From positions 2,383,415 through 2,447,414 of the forward strand of contig NZ_CP118480.1 of assembly GCF_030450055.1 (NCBI RefSeq): a stretch of 64,000 bases of DNA, given 5' to 3'. Positions 54,015-62,406 of this stretch are shown here, piece after piece; within the stretch, counting starts at the first letter, position 1; each line of letters opens with the position of its first letter. Source of the stretch: Gallaecimonas kandeliae (GTDB lineage Bacteria > Pseudomonadota > Gammaproteobacteria > Enterobacterales > Gallaecimonadaceae). The position numbers and the translations under genes were made by a program. The notes under the pieces were generated by a model, which saw nothing but the letters and a program-made list of their open reading frames with translations, searched no databases and had not been told where the DNA came from.

Positions 54015-55553
54015 TTACTTGGAGAGATCCAAGGCGCCGGTCAGGTCGCCAAGGGCAGGGCCCTTGTTGGCCTTCAGGGCCTGGTCGCGTACCACCAGGC
54101 CTTCCAGCACCGGCAGATCCCAACGCTTGGTGATGAAGCGCAGTATGGAGGTGGTGTCGTAGAAGCTGTGGTCCACATAGCCGCGCTTTGCGTAGGGCGA
54201 GACGATGATGGCCGGGATGCGGCTGCCCGGGCCCCAGCGGTCGGCCTTGGGCGGAGCCACGTGGTCCCAGTAGCCGCCGTTCTCGTCGTAGGTCACCACC
54301 ACCAGCATGTGCTTCCACTGAGGGCTCTTCTTGAGCTGCTCTATGATGTCGGCGATGTGCTGGTCACCGTCCAGCACGTTGGCGTAGCCGGAGTGCTGGT
54401 TGAGGTTGCCCTGGGGCTTGTAGAAGCTGACGGCGGGCAGCTTGCCGGCCTGGATGGCGGCCATGAAGTCCTTCTCGTCCTTCAGGTGTTCCTTGCGGGC
54501 CTCGGTGCCGGGGGCCAGATCCTTGAAGTAGTTGAAGGGCTGGTGGTGGGCCTGGAAGTTGGGCACAGGGTAGTCGTAGACCTTGCTGCGATCCTCGCTT
54601 GCCTCATCCCAGGCACCTGAGTACCAGGCCCAGCTGACGTGCTTAGTGTCCAACATGTCGCCGATGTGCTTCTGGGTCTGGGGCGGCAGCACATGGGGAT
54701 CGGCGGGGTTGGCGTAGGCCGGGTCACCGCCGTCCGCCGGAGCCACGCCGCTCGGCTGGTAGGGGGGCTGCATGGTGTTGACGGCGAAGAAGTCCGGGGT
54801 CAAGGCGCCGTCGTTTTCGAACTTGGGCGGCCCCTGCAAGGCGCTTTCAGGGCTGTTGTCCGCCAGCTTGAGGGTGACGCCGTCGGCGTCCACCACCGCT
54901 ATCTTGTTCCTGGCCGGGCTTTGGTCGGCGTCGGGATAGTAAGGGGAGCAGGCGCAGATCAGCCGGATATGGTTGAAGAAGGAGCCGCCGAAACCACCCA
55001 TGAAGAAGTTGTCGGCCAGGGTGTATTCCTTGGCTATCTTCCACAGCGGCATGTCCTTGCCGTCGTAGTACCCCATCACCAGGGCGCCGGCGTCGGAGAA
55101 GGCCACAAACCTGTCGTTGCGGCCATGGTCAATCTGCATCTGGTTCTGGTAGAAGCGGTGCACCAGGTCGCGGGTACGCACGTTCAGACCCAGGTTGAAA
55201 CCATGGGGATCGTTGATCTGGAAGGGGGCGTTGGGCAGGCCGGCGGACATCTCTTCGGTCACGGCCGGGGTGACGCCGTCACCGCTCATGCCGCCCCAGG
55301 CGGGAGGCAGGGTCTTGAGGGAATGCTGGCCGCTGCGGTCGAGCTGCTTGTAGCCTTCCTGCTTGAGGGCGTCGGCGATGCCGTTGGCGCCAGGGAAAAG
55401 CCCATAGAGGTTATCGAAGCTGCGGTTTTCCCCGAAGATCACCACAACGTTATCAATCTTGCTGAGATCCTTGGCCGTGATCTCCTGCTTGGGCGCCTCG
55501 CCGCACCCCGCCAAAACCAGGGCGCCCAGCGCCAAGCCGTATTTGAGCTTCAT
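54015..55553 (-). CDS. Phosphoesterase family lipoprotein (acid phosphatase/phospholipase C-like)
   Basis: 512 residues. A lipoprotein signal (LKYGLALGALVLAGC, Cys17) precedes a domain of the AcpA/phospholipase C superfamily (PF04185). Family marks are IDNVVVIFGENRSFDNLYGLFPG with the metal-binding Glu-Asn, VVVTYDENGGYWDHVAPP and GPGSRIPAIIVSPYAKRGYVDHSFYDT. Such enzymes hydrolyse phosphomonoesters or phospholipids at the cell surface; the substrate here is unknown. AGGA eight bases before the ATG at 55553 decides the start; ATGs up to six codons upstream are possible. Confidence 0.88.
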   Translation of the reverse strand: MKLKYGLALGALVLAGCGEAPKQEITAKDLSKIDNVVVIFGENRSFDNLYGLFPGANGIADALKQEGYKQLDRSGQHSLKTLPPAWGGMSGDGVTPAVTEEMSAGLPNAPFQINDPHGFNLGLNVRTRDLVHRFYQNQMQIDHGRNDRFVAFSDAGALVMGYYDGKDMPLWKIAKEYTLADNFFMGGFGGSFFNHIRLICACSPYYPDADQSPARNKIAVVDADGVTLKLADNSPESALQGPPKFENDGALTPDFFAVNTMQPPYQPSGVAPADGGDPAYANPADPHVLPPQTQKHIGDMLDTKHVSWAWYSGAWDEASEDRSKVYDYPVPNFQAHHQPFNYFKDLAPGTEARKEHLKDEKDFMAAIQAGKLPAVSFYKPQGNLNQHSGYANVLDGDQHIADIIEQLKKSPQWKHMLVVVTYDENGGYWDHVAPPKADRWGPGSRIPAIIVSPYAKRGYVDHSFYDTTSILRFITKRWDLPVLEGLVVRDQALKANKGPALGDLTGALDLSK

Positions 55554-55676
55554 TGTCATTATCCTGTCCATGCCAAAGTGCTATTGTGCCGCCAGGCGGG
55601 CAGCCGGTGCCGCCTGAGCGAGCCGCGCTGTTGATGTTACGCGGCAAGCTGCCAACAATAACAGCCTATTTTTACA

Positions 55677-56885
55677 ATGATTATTTCAATGCGCCTTTTG
55701 TTTCTGTTCGCCTTGCTGCCCTTTTTCCTGCAGGCTGCCGAGGACGTCCAGGCCCTGCAGCGCAGCCACATCCAGGCCCAGAGGGCCAAGGTGCTGGCCA
55801 TGCAGGCCCTGGGGGAAAAGCTCTTTCATGATCCCGCCCTGTCCGGCTCCGGCGCCTTGGCCTGTGCCAGCTGCCACCAGCAGAGCCTGGGTTTTTCCTC
55901 CCCCCTGGCCTTGATGCCGGGAGGCAAGAAGCTGCTGCAAAAAGGCAACCGCGCCGTGCCGGGCCTGACCTACCTGCAGAGCGTGCCCGCCTTCACCGAG
56001 CATTTTTTTGAAAACGACGGCGACGACAGCATCGACAACGGCGCCACCGGCGGCCTCACCTGGGACGGCCGGGTGGACAGGGTCCAGCAGCAGGTGCAGA
56101 TCCCGCTCTTTGCAGGCAACGAGATGGCCAGCTCCCCCGCCATCATCGCCGCCGCCATCGACAAGGCCCCCTACCGAGCCCAGTTCGAAGCCCTGTTCGG
56201 CAAGGCCCTGCAACAGAGCCCTGACAAGATACTGGCCGGAGTGGCGAACAGCCTGGCCGCCTACCTGCACAGCCCCGTCTTCTACCCTTATTCCAGCAAG
56301 TTCGACGCCGTCATGGCCGGCAAGGCCAGCTTCACGGCCCAGGAGGCCAGGGGCTTGGCCGCCTTCAACGACCCTGCCAAGGGCAATTGCGCCAGCTGCC
56401 ATTTCTCGAGCCCCGACGCCTCGGGGGCGCCGGCCAGGTTTACCGATTTCGGCATGATAGCCCTGGGCCTGCCGCGCAACATGGCCATCTCGGAAAACGT
56501 CGACAAAACGCATTTCGACCTCGGCCTCTGCGGGCCGCTGCGCACCGACCTCAAGGACCAGGCCCGCTATTGCGGCCTCTTCAGGGCGCCGAGCCTGCGC
56601 AACGTGGCGTTGAGGACCCACTTCTTCCACAACGGCGTCATCACCAGCCTGCACGACGCCATCGCCTTCTACGCCACCCGGGACACGGATCCCGGCCGCT
56701 GGTATCCCAAGGGGCCGGACGGCAAAGTGCAGAAATTCAACGACCTGCCCCAAGAATACTGGGGCAACATCAACAGGGACCCGCCCTTTGGCGGCAAGCC
56801 GGGGGATGCGCCTGCCTTTTCCGAGCAGGACATCGAGGACATCGAGGCCTTCCTCGGGACCCTGTCCGACGGCTATCAGCCGTAG
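55677..56885 (+). CDS. Di-haem cytochrome c peroxidase (MauG/CcpA family)
   Basis: 402 residues with a Sec signal (MRLLFLFALLPFFLQAAE). Two haem-c motifs are seen: CASCH at residues 63-67 and CASCH at 238-242. NRAVPGLTYLQSVPAF and LFRAPSLRNVALRTHFFHNG are family segments. Family members reduce hydrogen peroxide in the periplasm or carry out MauG-like oxidation. The second ATG (55689) may be the true start, as no ribosome site favours either. The last 10 bases overlap the convergent hydrolase gene. Confidence 0.88.
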   Translation: MIISMRLLFLFALLPFFLQAAEDVQALQRSHIQAQRAKVLAMQALGEKLFHDPALSGSGALACASCHQQSLGFSSPLALMPGGKKLLQKGNRAVPGLTYLQSVPAFTEHFFENDGDDSIDNGATGGLTWDGRVDRVQQQVQIPLFAGNEMASSPAIIAAAIDKAPYRAQFEALFGKALQQSPDKILAGVANSLAAYLHSPVFYPYSSKFDAVMAGKASFTAQEARGLAAFNDPAKGNCASCHFSSPDASGAPARFTDFGMIALGLPRNMAISENVDKTHFDLGLCGPLRTDLKDQARYCGLFRAPSLRNVALRTHFFHNGVITSLHDAIAFYATRDTDPGRWYPKGPDGKVQKFNDLPQEYWGNINRDPPFGGKPGDAPAFSEQDIEDIEAFLGTLSDGYQP

Positions 56886-57571
56886 CGCTTGAGGAAGTCG
56901 GCCATCAGCGGCAGCACCAATTCGGGGTGCTGGATGGGGCCCATATGGCCGGCGTCCACTTCCACCAACTGGGCCTGGGGTAGCCGGCGGGCCAGTTCAA
57001 AGGCCACGGCCCGGCTGGAGGCGGGGCTTTGGCTCCCGACCATCAGCAGCAGAGGCACTGTGATGGCGGCCGGATCCGTACTTTCCCCGATCAGGGCCTC
57101 GAAGTCCTTGAGCACCTTGGGGGCCTGGGCCGCCAACCGCTGCTGGAGCCTGGCCGGCATGGCCGCGAAGCTGCCCTCGCCGCTCCAATAGTCCACGAAG
57201 GCCTGGGCCCCTTGGCTGGCGTCGAGCCTGGCCATGCGCGCCCCCAGGTCCTCGGCCGCCTGGCGCCCTGCGTTCTCCTTGGGCAGCAGCCAGAAGGCCA
57301 CGGGTTCATAGAGGCAAAGGGCCTTGACCTTGTCCGGCTGGGTCACCGCCAGGTGCAGGGCCGTAGCCGCACCGTAAGAATGTCCCACAAGCGTCATTGG
57401 CTCGTTCAGTGCGATACGGGCCGCCTCCAAGGCGAGGGAGAAGGGGCCGGCTGGCGCCATCGGTGCCTCGCCGTAACCGTAGAAATCATGGAGAAGCCCA
57501 GGAAAATCCTGGGCCAGGGGCCGCCACTGGCGGCTGTCGCTCATGGAACTGTGCAGGTACACCAGGCCCAT
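56876..57571 (-). CDS. Alpha/beta hydrolase
   Basis: 231 residues. The nucleophile elbow LVGHSYGAATAL gives Ser65, and the late His is in VDAGHMGPIQHPE. LYLHSSMSDSRQW-like N-terminal strand and a short cap (about 85-160) complete the fold. No signal peptide. Substrate unknown. Convergent with the peroxidase gene and divergent from phoP across 143 bases. Confidence 0.87.
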   Translation of the reverse strand: MGLVYLHSSMSDSRQWRPLAQDFPGLLHDFYGYGEAPMAPAGPFSLALEAARIALNEPMTLVGHSYGAATALHLAVTQPDKVKALCLYEPVAFWLLPKENAGRQAAEDLGARMARLDASQGAQAFVDYWSGEGSFAAMPARLQQRLAAQAPKVLKDFEALIGESTDPAAITVPLLLMVGSQSPASSRAVAFELARRLPQAQLVEVDAGHMGPIQHPELVLPLMADFLKRYG

Positions 57572-57633
57572 TTACTACTCCTTTACTGCTGAAATCCGGG
57601 CCTGCGGCCCCAGGGATAAAACTGAATGCGGGC

Positions 57634-57672
57634 TGTCTTCGTTCAGCTTTGTTGATTGTCTTCGTTCAGCTT
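57634..57672. repeat. 16-bp direct repeat upstream of phoP
   Basis: TGTCTTCGTTCAGCTT occurs at 57634-57649 and again at 57657-57672, exact, with a 7-base spacer. The 23-base period is about two helical turns, so a dimeric regulator could bind on one face. It lies 42-81 bases before the phoP start. It resembles no PhoP box I know exactly. Confidence 0.7.
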
Positions 57673-57714
57673 GGCGCCTAACCTTGGCCCCAACACCAAT
57701 AGGGAGACAAGCAC

Positions 57715-58392
57715 ATGAAAGTTCTGGTCGTTGAGGATGATAACCTGCTGCGCCATCACCTTAAGGTGCAACTGTCCGAACGGGGTTTCGGCGTCCACGC
57801 CGCCCCCAACGCCGAGGAAGCCCGCTTCTTCGCCGAAGAATACGAGCTGGACGTGGCCATTGTCGACCTGGGCCTGCCGGGCATGGACGGCATCACCCTG
57901 ATCAAGACCTTCCGCGAGGAGGGCAAGACTTTCCCCATCATCATCCTGACCGCCCGTGGCAACTGGCAGGACAAGGTGGAAGGCCTCGAGGCCGGCGCCG
58001 ACGACTACCTGGTCAAGCCCTTCCAGATGGAAGAGCTGATCGCCCGCCTGCAGGCCTTGTCACGGCGCGCCGCCGGCTTCGCCAGCCCCACCATAGAGGC
58101 CGAGCCCTTCAAGCTGGACTTGGCCAAGAAGCAGGCCTTCCGCGCCGAAGAGCCCCTGACCCTGACCGCCTACGAATACAAGCTGCTGGAATTTTTGATG
58201 CGCCACCACCAGGAAGTGGTCAGCAAGCAGCGGCTGGTGGAGCAGCTCTATGACGACCATATAGAGCGCGACTCCAACGTGGTGGAAGTGCTGATCGGCC
58301 GGCTGCGCAAGAAGCTGGACCCGGACAATGCCCTCACCCCCATCGAAACCATCCGTGGTCAGGGCTACATGTTCAGGTTAACCTGTCAGTAA
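57715..58392 (+). CDS. phoP: PhoP-like response regulator (OmpR/PhoB family)
   Basis: 225 residues. The receiver domain has the acidic pocket VVEDDN, phospho-acceptor Asp51 in IVDLGLPGMDG, and Lys in YLVKPFQMEEL. The C-terminal winged helix (LTLTAYEYKLLEFLMRHHQE, NVVEVLIGRLRKKLDP) binds DNA. Sequence and pairing with a PhoQ-like kinase indicate PhoP, which in enterics answers Mg2+ limitation, low pH and cationic peptides. Starts after AGGGAGA. Confidence 0.92.
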   Translation: MKVLVVEDDNLLRHHLKVQLSERGFGVHAAPNAEEARFFAEEYELDVAIVDLGLPGMDGITLIKTFREEGKTFPIIILTARGNWQDKVEGLEAGADDYLVKPFQMEELIARLQALSRRAAGFASPTIEAEPFKLDLAKKQAFRAEEPLTLTAYEYKLLEFLMRHHQEVVSKQRLVEQLYDDHIERDSNVVEVLIGRLRKKLDPDNALTPIETIRGQGYMFRLTCQ

Positions 58393-58426
58393 ATAAAAGA
58401 TCGCTAAGGCGAGGACAAGCCGCTCA

Positions 58427-59800
58427 GTGCGCCCCTTATCCCTCAAAGGCCGGGTAATGCTGGCCACCACCGTCTCGGTGGTGGCCTTTTTGGCGTTTGT
58501 CAGCTTCGCCATCATCAAGTCTTACCAAAGCGCCACCGAAGGCACCATAGAGCGCAACCTGGGCCAGGACGTCAACGAGCTGATCGCCCTCTTGGAAGAC
58601 ACCCAGGGCACCGGCTGGCTGCCCAACGAACTGGTCAACCCCAACTACAACCAGCCCTTGTCCAACAACATAGGCCTCATCTTCGATCAGGAAGGCAAGC
58701 TGATCTGGCGCTCCCTGTCGAGCTACCGCTACGAGTTCGACTTCCACCCCGTCTTCTACAACCTCAACCGCCAGTTCTACCACAAGGAGATCGAGGGAGA
58801 CGGCTTCTTCATCTACGAGTTCTCGGTGCGGCTGCCCCTGGGGGACAGCGTCAAGGACTACACCCTGATGACCATGTACCAGGACAAGGACTACCAGCGG
58901 GACGCCTCCCAGTTCGCCACCATAGTGCTGCTGTGGATGACGGGCGGCCTCTTCCTGATGCTGCTGGTGATCACCTGGACATTGCGCTGGGGCTTCAGCC
59001 CGCTGCGGATCCTGGCCGGGGAACTGTCGGAGATGAAGAGCGGTGAGCGGGGCCAGCTGTCCCACCATTACCCCACCGAGATAGCCCGCATCACCAGGCC
59101 GCTCAACGCCCTGCTGCACCGGGAGCAGGAATCGCGGGAGCGCCTCAAGCACACCATGGGAGACTTGGCCCACAGCCTCAAGACGCCCCTGGCCGCCATC
59201 CAGGCCTCGGCCCAGAGCCTGGAAATATTGCCTGACGTGCCCAAGGATCCCCTGGCCGACATCATCGAGCAGGCCCAGCGCATGAACAGCACCATCACCT
59301 ACCAGCTGAAAAGGGCCGTGGTGGGCCGCCAGGGCCTGGCCCAGAGCCGCATCGATCCGAGGCCCGTCACCGAGAAACTGGTGCGGGCCCTGACCAAGGT
59401 CTACGGCGACAAGGACGTGGAGTGCGAACTGGAAGTCGAGCCCGGCTGCTACTTCGACGGCGACGAAGGGGACCTGATGGAGATCCTCGGCAACTTGCTG
59501 GAGAACGCCTTCAGGCTCTGCGTCTGCCAGGTGAAGGTGAAACTGGCCTTCCTGGGGGAAAAGCAGCGCCAGCAGCTCTTGATCCAGGTGGACGACGACG
59601 GCCCTGGCGTGCCTGAGGAGAAGCGGGAAAGCATACTGCAGCGCGGGGTGCGGGCCGACTCACGCAACCCCGGCCAAGGCATAGGCCTGGCGGTGGTGGT
59701 GGATATCGTCGCCTCCTACCACGGCATCCTCACCGTCGGCCGGGCCGAGGAGCTGGGCGGGGCCAGCTTCATGATCAGCCTGCCGCTCGGCAACTACTGA
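58427..59800 (+). CDS. phoQ: PhoQ-like sensor histidine kinase
   Basis: 457 residues from a GTG start. TM1 is at about 10-31, a periplasmic sensor at 32-162 and TM2 at 163-187, then HAMP. The H-box MGDLAHSLKTPLAAIQAS has His249, and the ATP-binding domain has NLLENAFRL (N-box), DDDGPGVP and GQGIGLAVVVDIV. The sensor contains YQSATEGTIERNL and FYNLNRQFYHKEIEGDGFF, as in PhoQ. The strongly acidic Mg2+-patch of enteric PhoQ is not obvious, so the signal may differ. An ATG ten codons on would cut into TM1. Confidence 0.9.
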   Translation: MRPLSLKGRVMLATTVSVVAFLAFVSFAIIKSYQSATEGTIERNLGQDVNELIALLEDTQGTGWLPNELVNPNYNQPLSNNIGLIFDQEGKLIWRSLSSYRYEFDFHPVFYNLNRQFYHKEIEGDGFFIYEFSVRLPLGDSVKDYTLMTMYQDKDYQRDASQFATIVLLWMTGGLFLMLLVITWTLRWGFSPLRILAGELSEMKSGERGQLSHHYPTEIARITRPLNALLHREQESRERLKHTMGDLAHSLKTPLAAIQASAQSLEILPDVPKDPLADIIEQAQRMNSTITYQLKRAVVGRQGLAQSRIDPRPVTEKLVRALTKVYGDKDVECELEVEPGCYFDGDEGDLMEILGNLLENAFRLCVCQVKVKLAFLGEKQRQQLLIQVDDDGPGVPEEKRESILQRGVRADSRNPGQGIGLAVVVDIVASYHGILTVGRAEELGGASFMISLPLGNY

Positions 59801-59823
59801 GAGGGCTGCCAAGCGCAGCCCTC
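59801..59823. terminator. Hairpin between phoQ and the acyltransferase gene
   Basis: GAGGGCTGC and GCAGCCCTC form a perfect 9-bp stem right after the phoQ stop. No T-run follows, so Rho-independent termination is doubtful. Confidence 0.4.
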
Positions 59824-59827
59824 CGCC

Positions 59828-60946
59828 TCAAGCCCGCTCGGCGGGCTCTGCTTTCAACTTCTCGGCACTGAGTACAGGGTTGGCATAGGCCGCCTTGAGC
59901 AGCGCCGCCTCTTTTGCCGGGAGATCCCTGACCCTTTCTGCCAGCCAAGGGGCCGCCTCGTCGCTTACCCCTGCCGCCGCCAGGTTGCTGGGGAAGAGGT
60001 GGTAGTTGCCCTGGATCTGGCGGTCCAGCTCGGCCGCCAGTTGGTCGGGGTCGGTGATGCCCTCGCCCTGGATGGGCTCGCCAAAGGCCACATGAATGCG
60101 CCCCTTCTGGCCGGTCAGGCCCAGGCCTATGGCCTTGAGATCCTCCAACTCCCCCTTCTCGTAGCAGCCGGTGCTGGCCAGGGTGGCCAGCTCGCGGGCC
60201 TTGAGCTTGTCGCAGGGGTCGATTTCGTAGCTGACGGTGACCGGCACTATGGCCAGGCGGTCCACCATCTCGCTGAAGCTCCTCTGCTTGCGGTGGGCCA
60301 GGAACAACATCTTCAGCAGAGCCGGCTCTGTGAGGTCCAGTCCGTCCTTGGCGCGGCCTTCGCGCTGGGCTATCCAGACGCTCTGCCCTTCCTGGAGGCT
60401 GTGGTCTATGTAGGCCGATAGTTGGCCAAGGGCCGCCGCCAGCTCCCGCACCCCTTTGGCGGAACGCTTGACGATGAAGCTCTTGTTGAGCCGCATCAGG
60501 TCGGTGGCATAGGGCCGCTTCAGCAGGTTGTCGCCGATGCCGATACGCACCGTATCCATGCCGGCCTGGTAGCGCACCCAGTTGACCAGGGCCGGATCCA
60601 GGGCGATGTCCCTGTGGTTGGAGACAAAGAGATAGGCCTTGTTCGGGTCCAGCTTGTCAAGGCCGGAGCTGGTCACACCGGCGCTGGAGCCGTCGAGGAT
60701 GCGGGCCATGATGTCCGCCACCTGCAGCTGGAAGTCCCGCACGCTGCGGATGGGGTCGAAGCGGCGGTGCAGCTGGCGCTTGACCAGGGCCCGCATCAGG
60801 GGGCCAAGGTATCGGGCCAGGCGGGGAAACTCGAAGCCGGCGATCAGGGCGGCGAATTCGTCACAGCGGGTCAGGCGCGCCAGCACCTCGGCCACCTCTT
60901 CGTCCTGGTAAGGCCTGATGTCGTGAAAGGGATCTAGGGACTGCAT
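59828..60946 (-). CDS. Glycerol-3-phosphate acyltransferase-like protein (PlsC superfamily)
   Basis: 372 residues, no signal peptide or strong membrane helix. The acyltransferase block I is YLFVSNHRDIALDPALVNW, in which the usual NHX4D spacing is altered to HRDIALD as in a known subfamily. Blocks II-IV may be KSFIVKRSAKG, WIAQREGRAKDG and VPVTVSYEIDP. It likely transfers acyl chains to a phospholipid precursor; the acceptor is unproven. Divergent from the membrane protein gene. Confidence 0.85.
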   Translation of the reverse strand: MQSLDPFHDIRPYQDEEVAEVLARLTRCDEFAALIAGFEFPRLARYLGPLMRALVKRQLHRRFDPIRSVRDFQLQVADIMARILDGSSAGVTSSGLDKLDPNKAYLFVSNHRDIALDPALVNWVRYQAGMDTVRIGIGDNLLKRPYATDLMRLNKSFIVKRSAKGVRELAAALGQLSAYIDHSLQEGQSVWIAQREGRAKDGLDLTEPALLKMLFLAHRKQRSFSEMVDRLAIVPVTVSYEIDPCDKLKARELATLASTGCYEKGELEDLKAIGLGLTGQKGRIHVAFGEPIQGEGITDPDQLAAELDRQIQGNYHLFPSNLAAAGVSDEAAPWLAERVRDLPAKEAALLKAAYANPVLSAEKLKAEPAERA

Positions 60947-61083
60947 TCTTGTTGTTCTAATGGCGAAAGATTTGGGCCCCTATGATAACGCCTTGGCAGC
61001 GTACCGCCAGGGCGGGGGGCTTCTCGAAAATGAAAACTCTGATAAGGTATTGACGTCGCTAATTTATTTCATAAGGAAATGCC

Positions 61084-61674
61084 ATGACCGACCAAGCAGG
61101 CCTGCGTCCTAGGATCTGGGGCCCCCTGGTTTTGGTGCTGCTGGCCGCCCTGGCCTTCGCCCTCGACCCCGTCGCCCTCGCCTACAAGCAGGACGCCGCC
61201 ACCACCATCCCCTCCCTGTTCGGTTACCTGGTGCTGGTGTCCATGGTGGTGGAACGGGCCACCGAGATCTTCCTCTCCGCCTGGCGCAGCACCGAAGCGG
61301 ACCACATGGACCAGAAGCTCGCCAGCCTCAAGACCAGCCTGGCGGACGCCAAGGCCGCCGGCACCGACCCAACGTCCCTTAACAGCCAGTTGGAGCAGGC
61401 CCAGACGGAGCGCACCAGTTATCGCGCCCGCTCCAGGCGTATCGCCCAGTGGATAGGCCTCATCATCGGCTCCTTGGTATCCCTGGCCGGGGTGCGGATC
61501 CTCGGCAACCTGGTCAGCGCCGCCGCCCTGCCCCACTGGCAGCAGCAGCTGTTCGTGATGGTGGATGTGCTGCTGACCGGTACCGTGCTGGCCGGCGGTT
61601 CCGATGCCGTCAACAAGCTGATGAAGGTCTACAGCAACGCCATGAGCAGCACCGCCGACAAGCTCAAAAGCTGA
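61084..61674 (+). CDS. Membrane protein with central coiled coil, function unknown
   Basis: 196 residues. Hydrophobic segments lie at about 11-30, 43-60, 119-140 and 148-175, with a charged helical stretch between (about 70-118, EADHMDQKLASLKTSLADAK) that should form a coiled coil. No signal peptide or enzyme motif. I do not recognise the family. AAGGAAA precedes the ATG. The phosphoribosyltransferase gene follows after 45 bases without a visible terminator. Confidence 0.78.
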   Translation: MTDQAGLRPRIWGPLVLVLLAALAFALDPVALAYKQDAATTIPSLFGYLVLVSMVVERATEIFLSAWRSTEADHMDQKLASLKTSLADAKAAGTDPTSLNSQLEQAQTERTSYRARSRRIAQWIGLIIGSLVSLAGVRILGNLVSAAALPHWQQQLFVMVDVLLTGTVLAGGSDAVNKLMKVYSNAMSSTADKLKS

Positions 61675-61719
61675 GCCCCAGGGGCTAACCTTGAAGTAGG
61701 CCCCTTGGAGAACGCAGCG

Positions 61720-62367
61720 GTGAAACTACCCCTAGATGACAGGCAGGCCGCCGGCCTGCTGTTGGCCGAGGCCCTGCTGGAGCGCAAACCGCCGGGAGAG
61801 CTGCTGGTGTTGGCCCTGCCGCGCGGTGGAGTGCCGGTGGCGGCCGTCATAGCCAAACGCCTGGGCGCCGGCCTGGACCTGATGCTGGTGCGCAAACTCG
61901 GCTTTCCCGGCCACAAGGAGTTGGCCATGGGCGCCATCGCCAGCGGCGGCATAGAGGTGTTGAACGAAGACCTGGTCGCCAGTGGCTACGTCAATCCTGA
62001 CGCCCTGGCCAGGGTTCGCCAGGATGAACGACAGGAACTGGCCAGGCGCGACAAGGCCTACCGCGGCAGCCGCCCCTGGCCCAGCCTCAAGGGTAAGACA
62101 GTGATACTGGTGGACGACGGCGTCGCCACAGGCGCCACCATGCTGGCCGCCGTCAAGGCCGCCCGGGGCCAGGAGCCGGCCGCCATCTGGGTAGCGGTGC
62201 CGGTGGCGCCCATGGATACCCTCCACAAACTCAAGGCGGCCGCCGACCAGGTGGTCTGCCTCGCCGCCCCGGAGCCCTTCATGGCCATAGGCCAGTGGTA
62301 CCGGGATTTCTCCCAGACCGAGGACGAAGAGGTGCTGGCCTTGCTGGACGAAGCCTGGAACCGCTAA
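61720..62367 (+). CDS. Phosphoribosyltransferase family protein
   Basis: 215 residues from a GTG start with TTGGAG nine bases upstream. The PRPP-binding loop is VILVDDGVATGATMLAAVKA, and the N-terminal PRGGVPVAAVIAKRLGAGLD and MLVRKLGFPGHKELAMGAIA are typical of the predicted phosphoribosyltransferases of COG1926. Substrate unknown; it could salvage a base or, given weak conservation elsewhere, hydrolyse. Ends at a shared terminator opposite gsk. Confidence 0.87.
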   Translation: MKLPLDDRQAAGLLLAEALLERKPPGELLVLALPRGGVPVAAVIAKRLGAGLDLMLVRKLGFPGHKELAMGAIASGGIEVLNEDLVASGYVNPDALARVRQDERQELARRDKAYRGSRPWPSLKGKTVILVDDGVATGATMLAAVKAARGQEPAAIWVAVPVAPMDTLHKLKAAADQVVCLAAPEPFMAIGQWYRDFSQTEDEEVLALLDEAWNR

Positions 62368-62380
62368 GCCCTGCCCCAAT

Positions 62381-62406
62381 AAAAAAGCGCCGTAAGGCGC
62401 TTTTTT
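62381..62406. terminator. Bidirectional terminator between the phosphoribosyltransferase gene and gsk
   Basis: AAAAAAGCGCC, loop GTAA, GGCGCTTTTTT. Confidence 0.92.
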
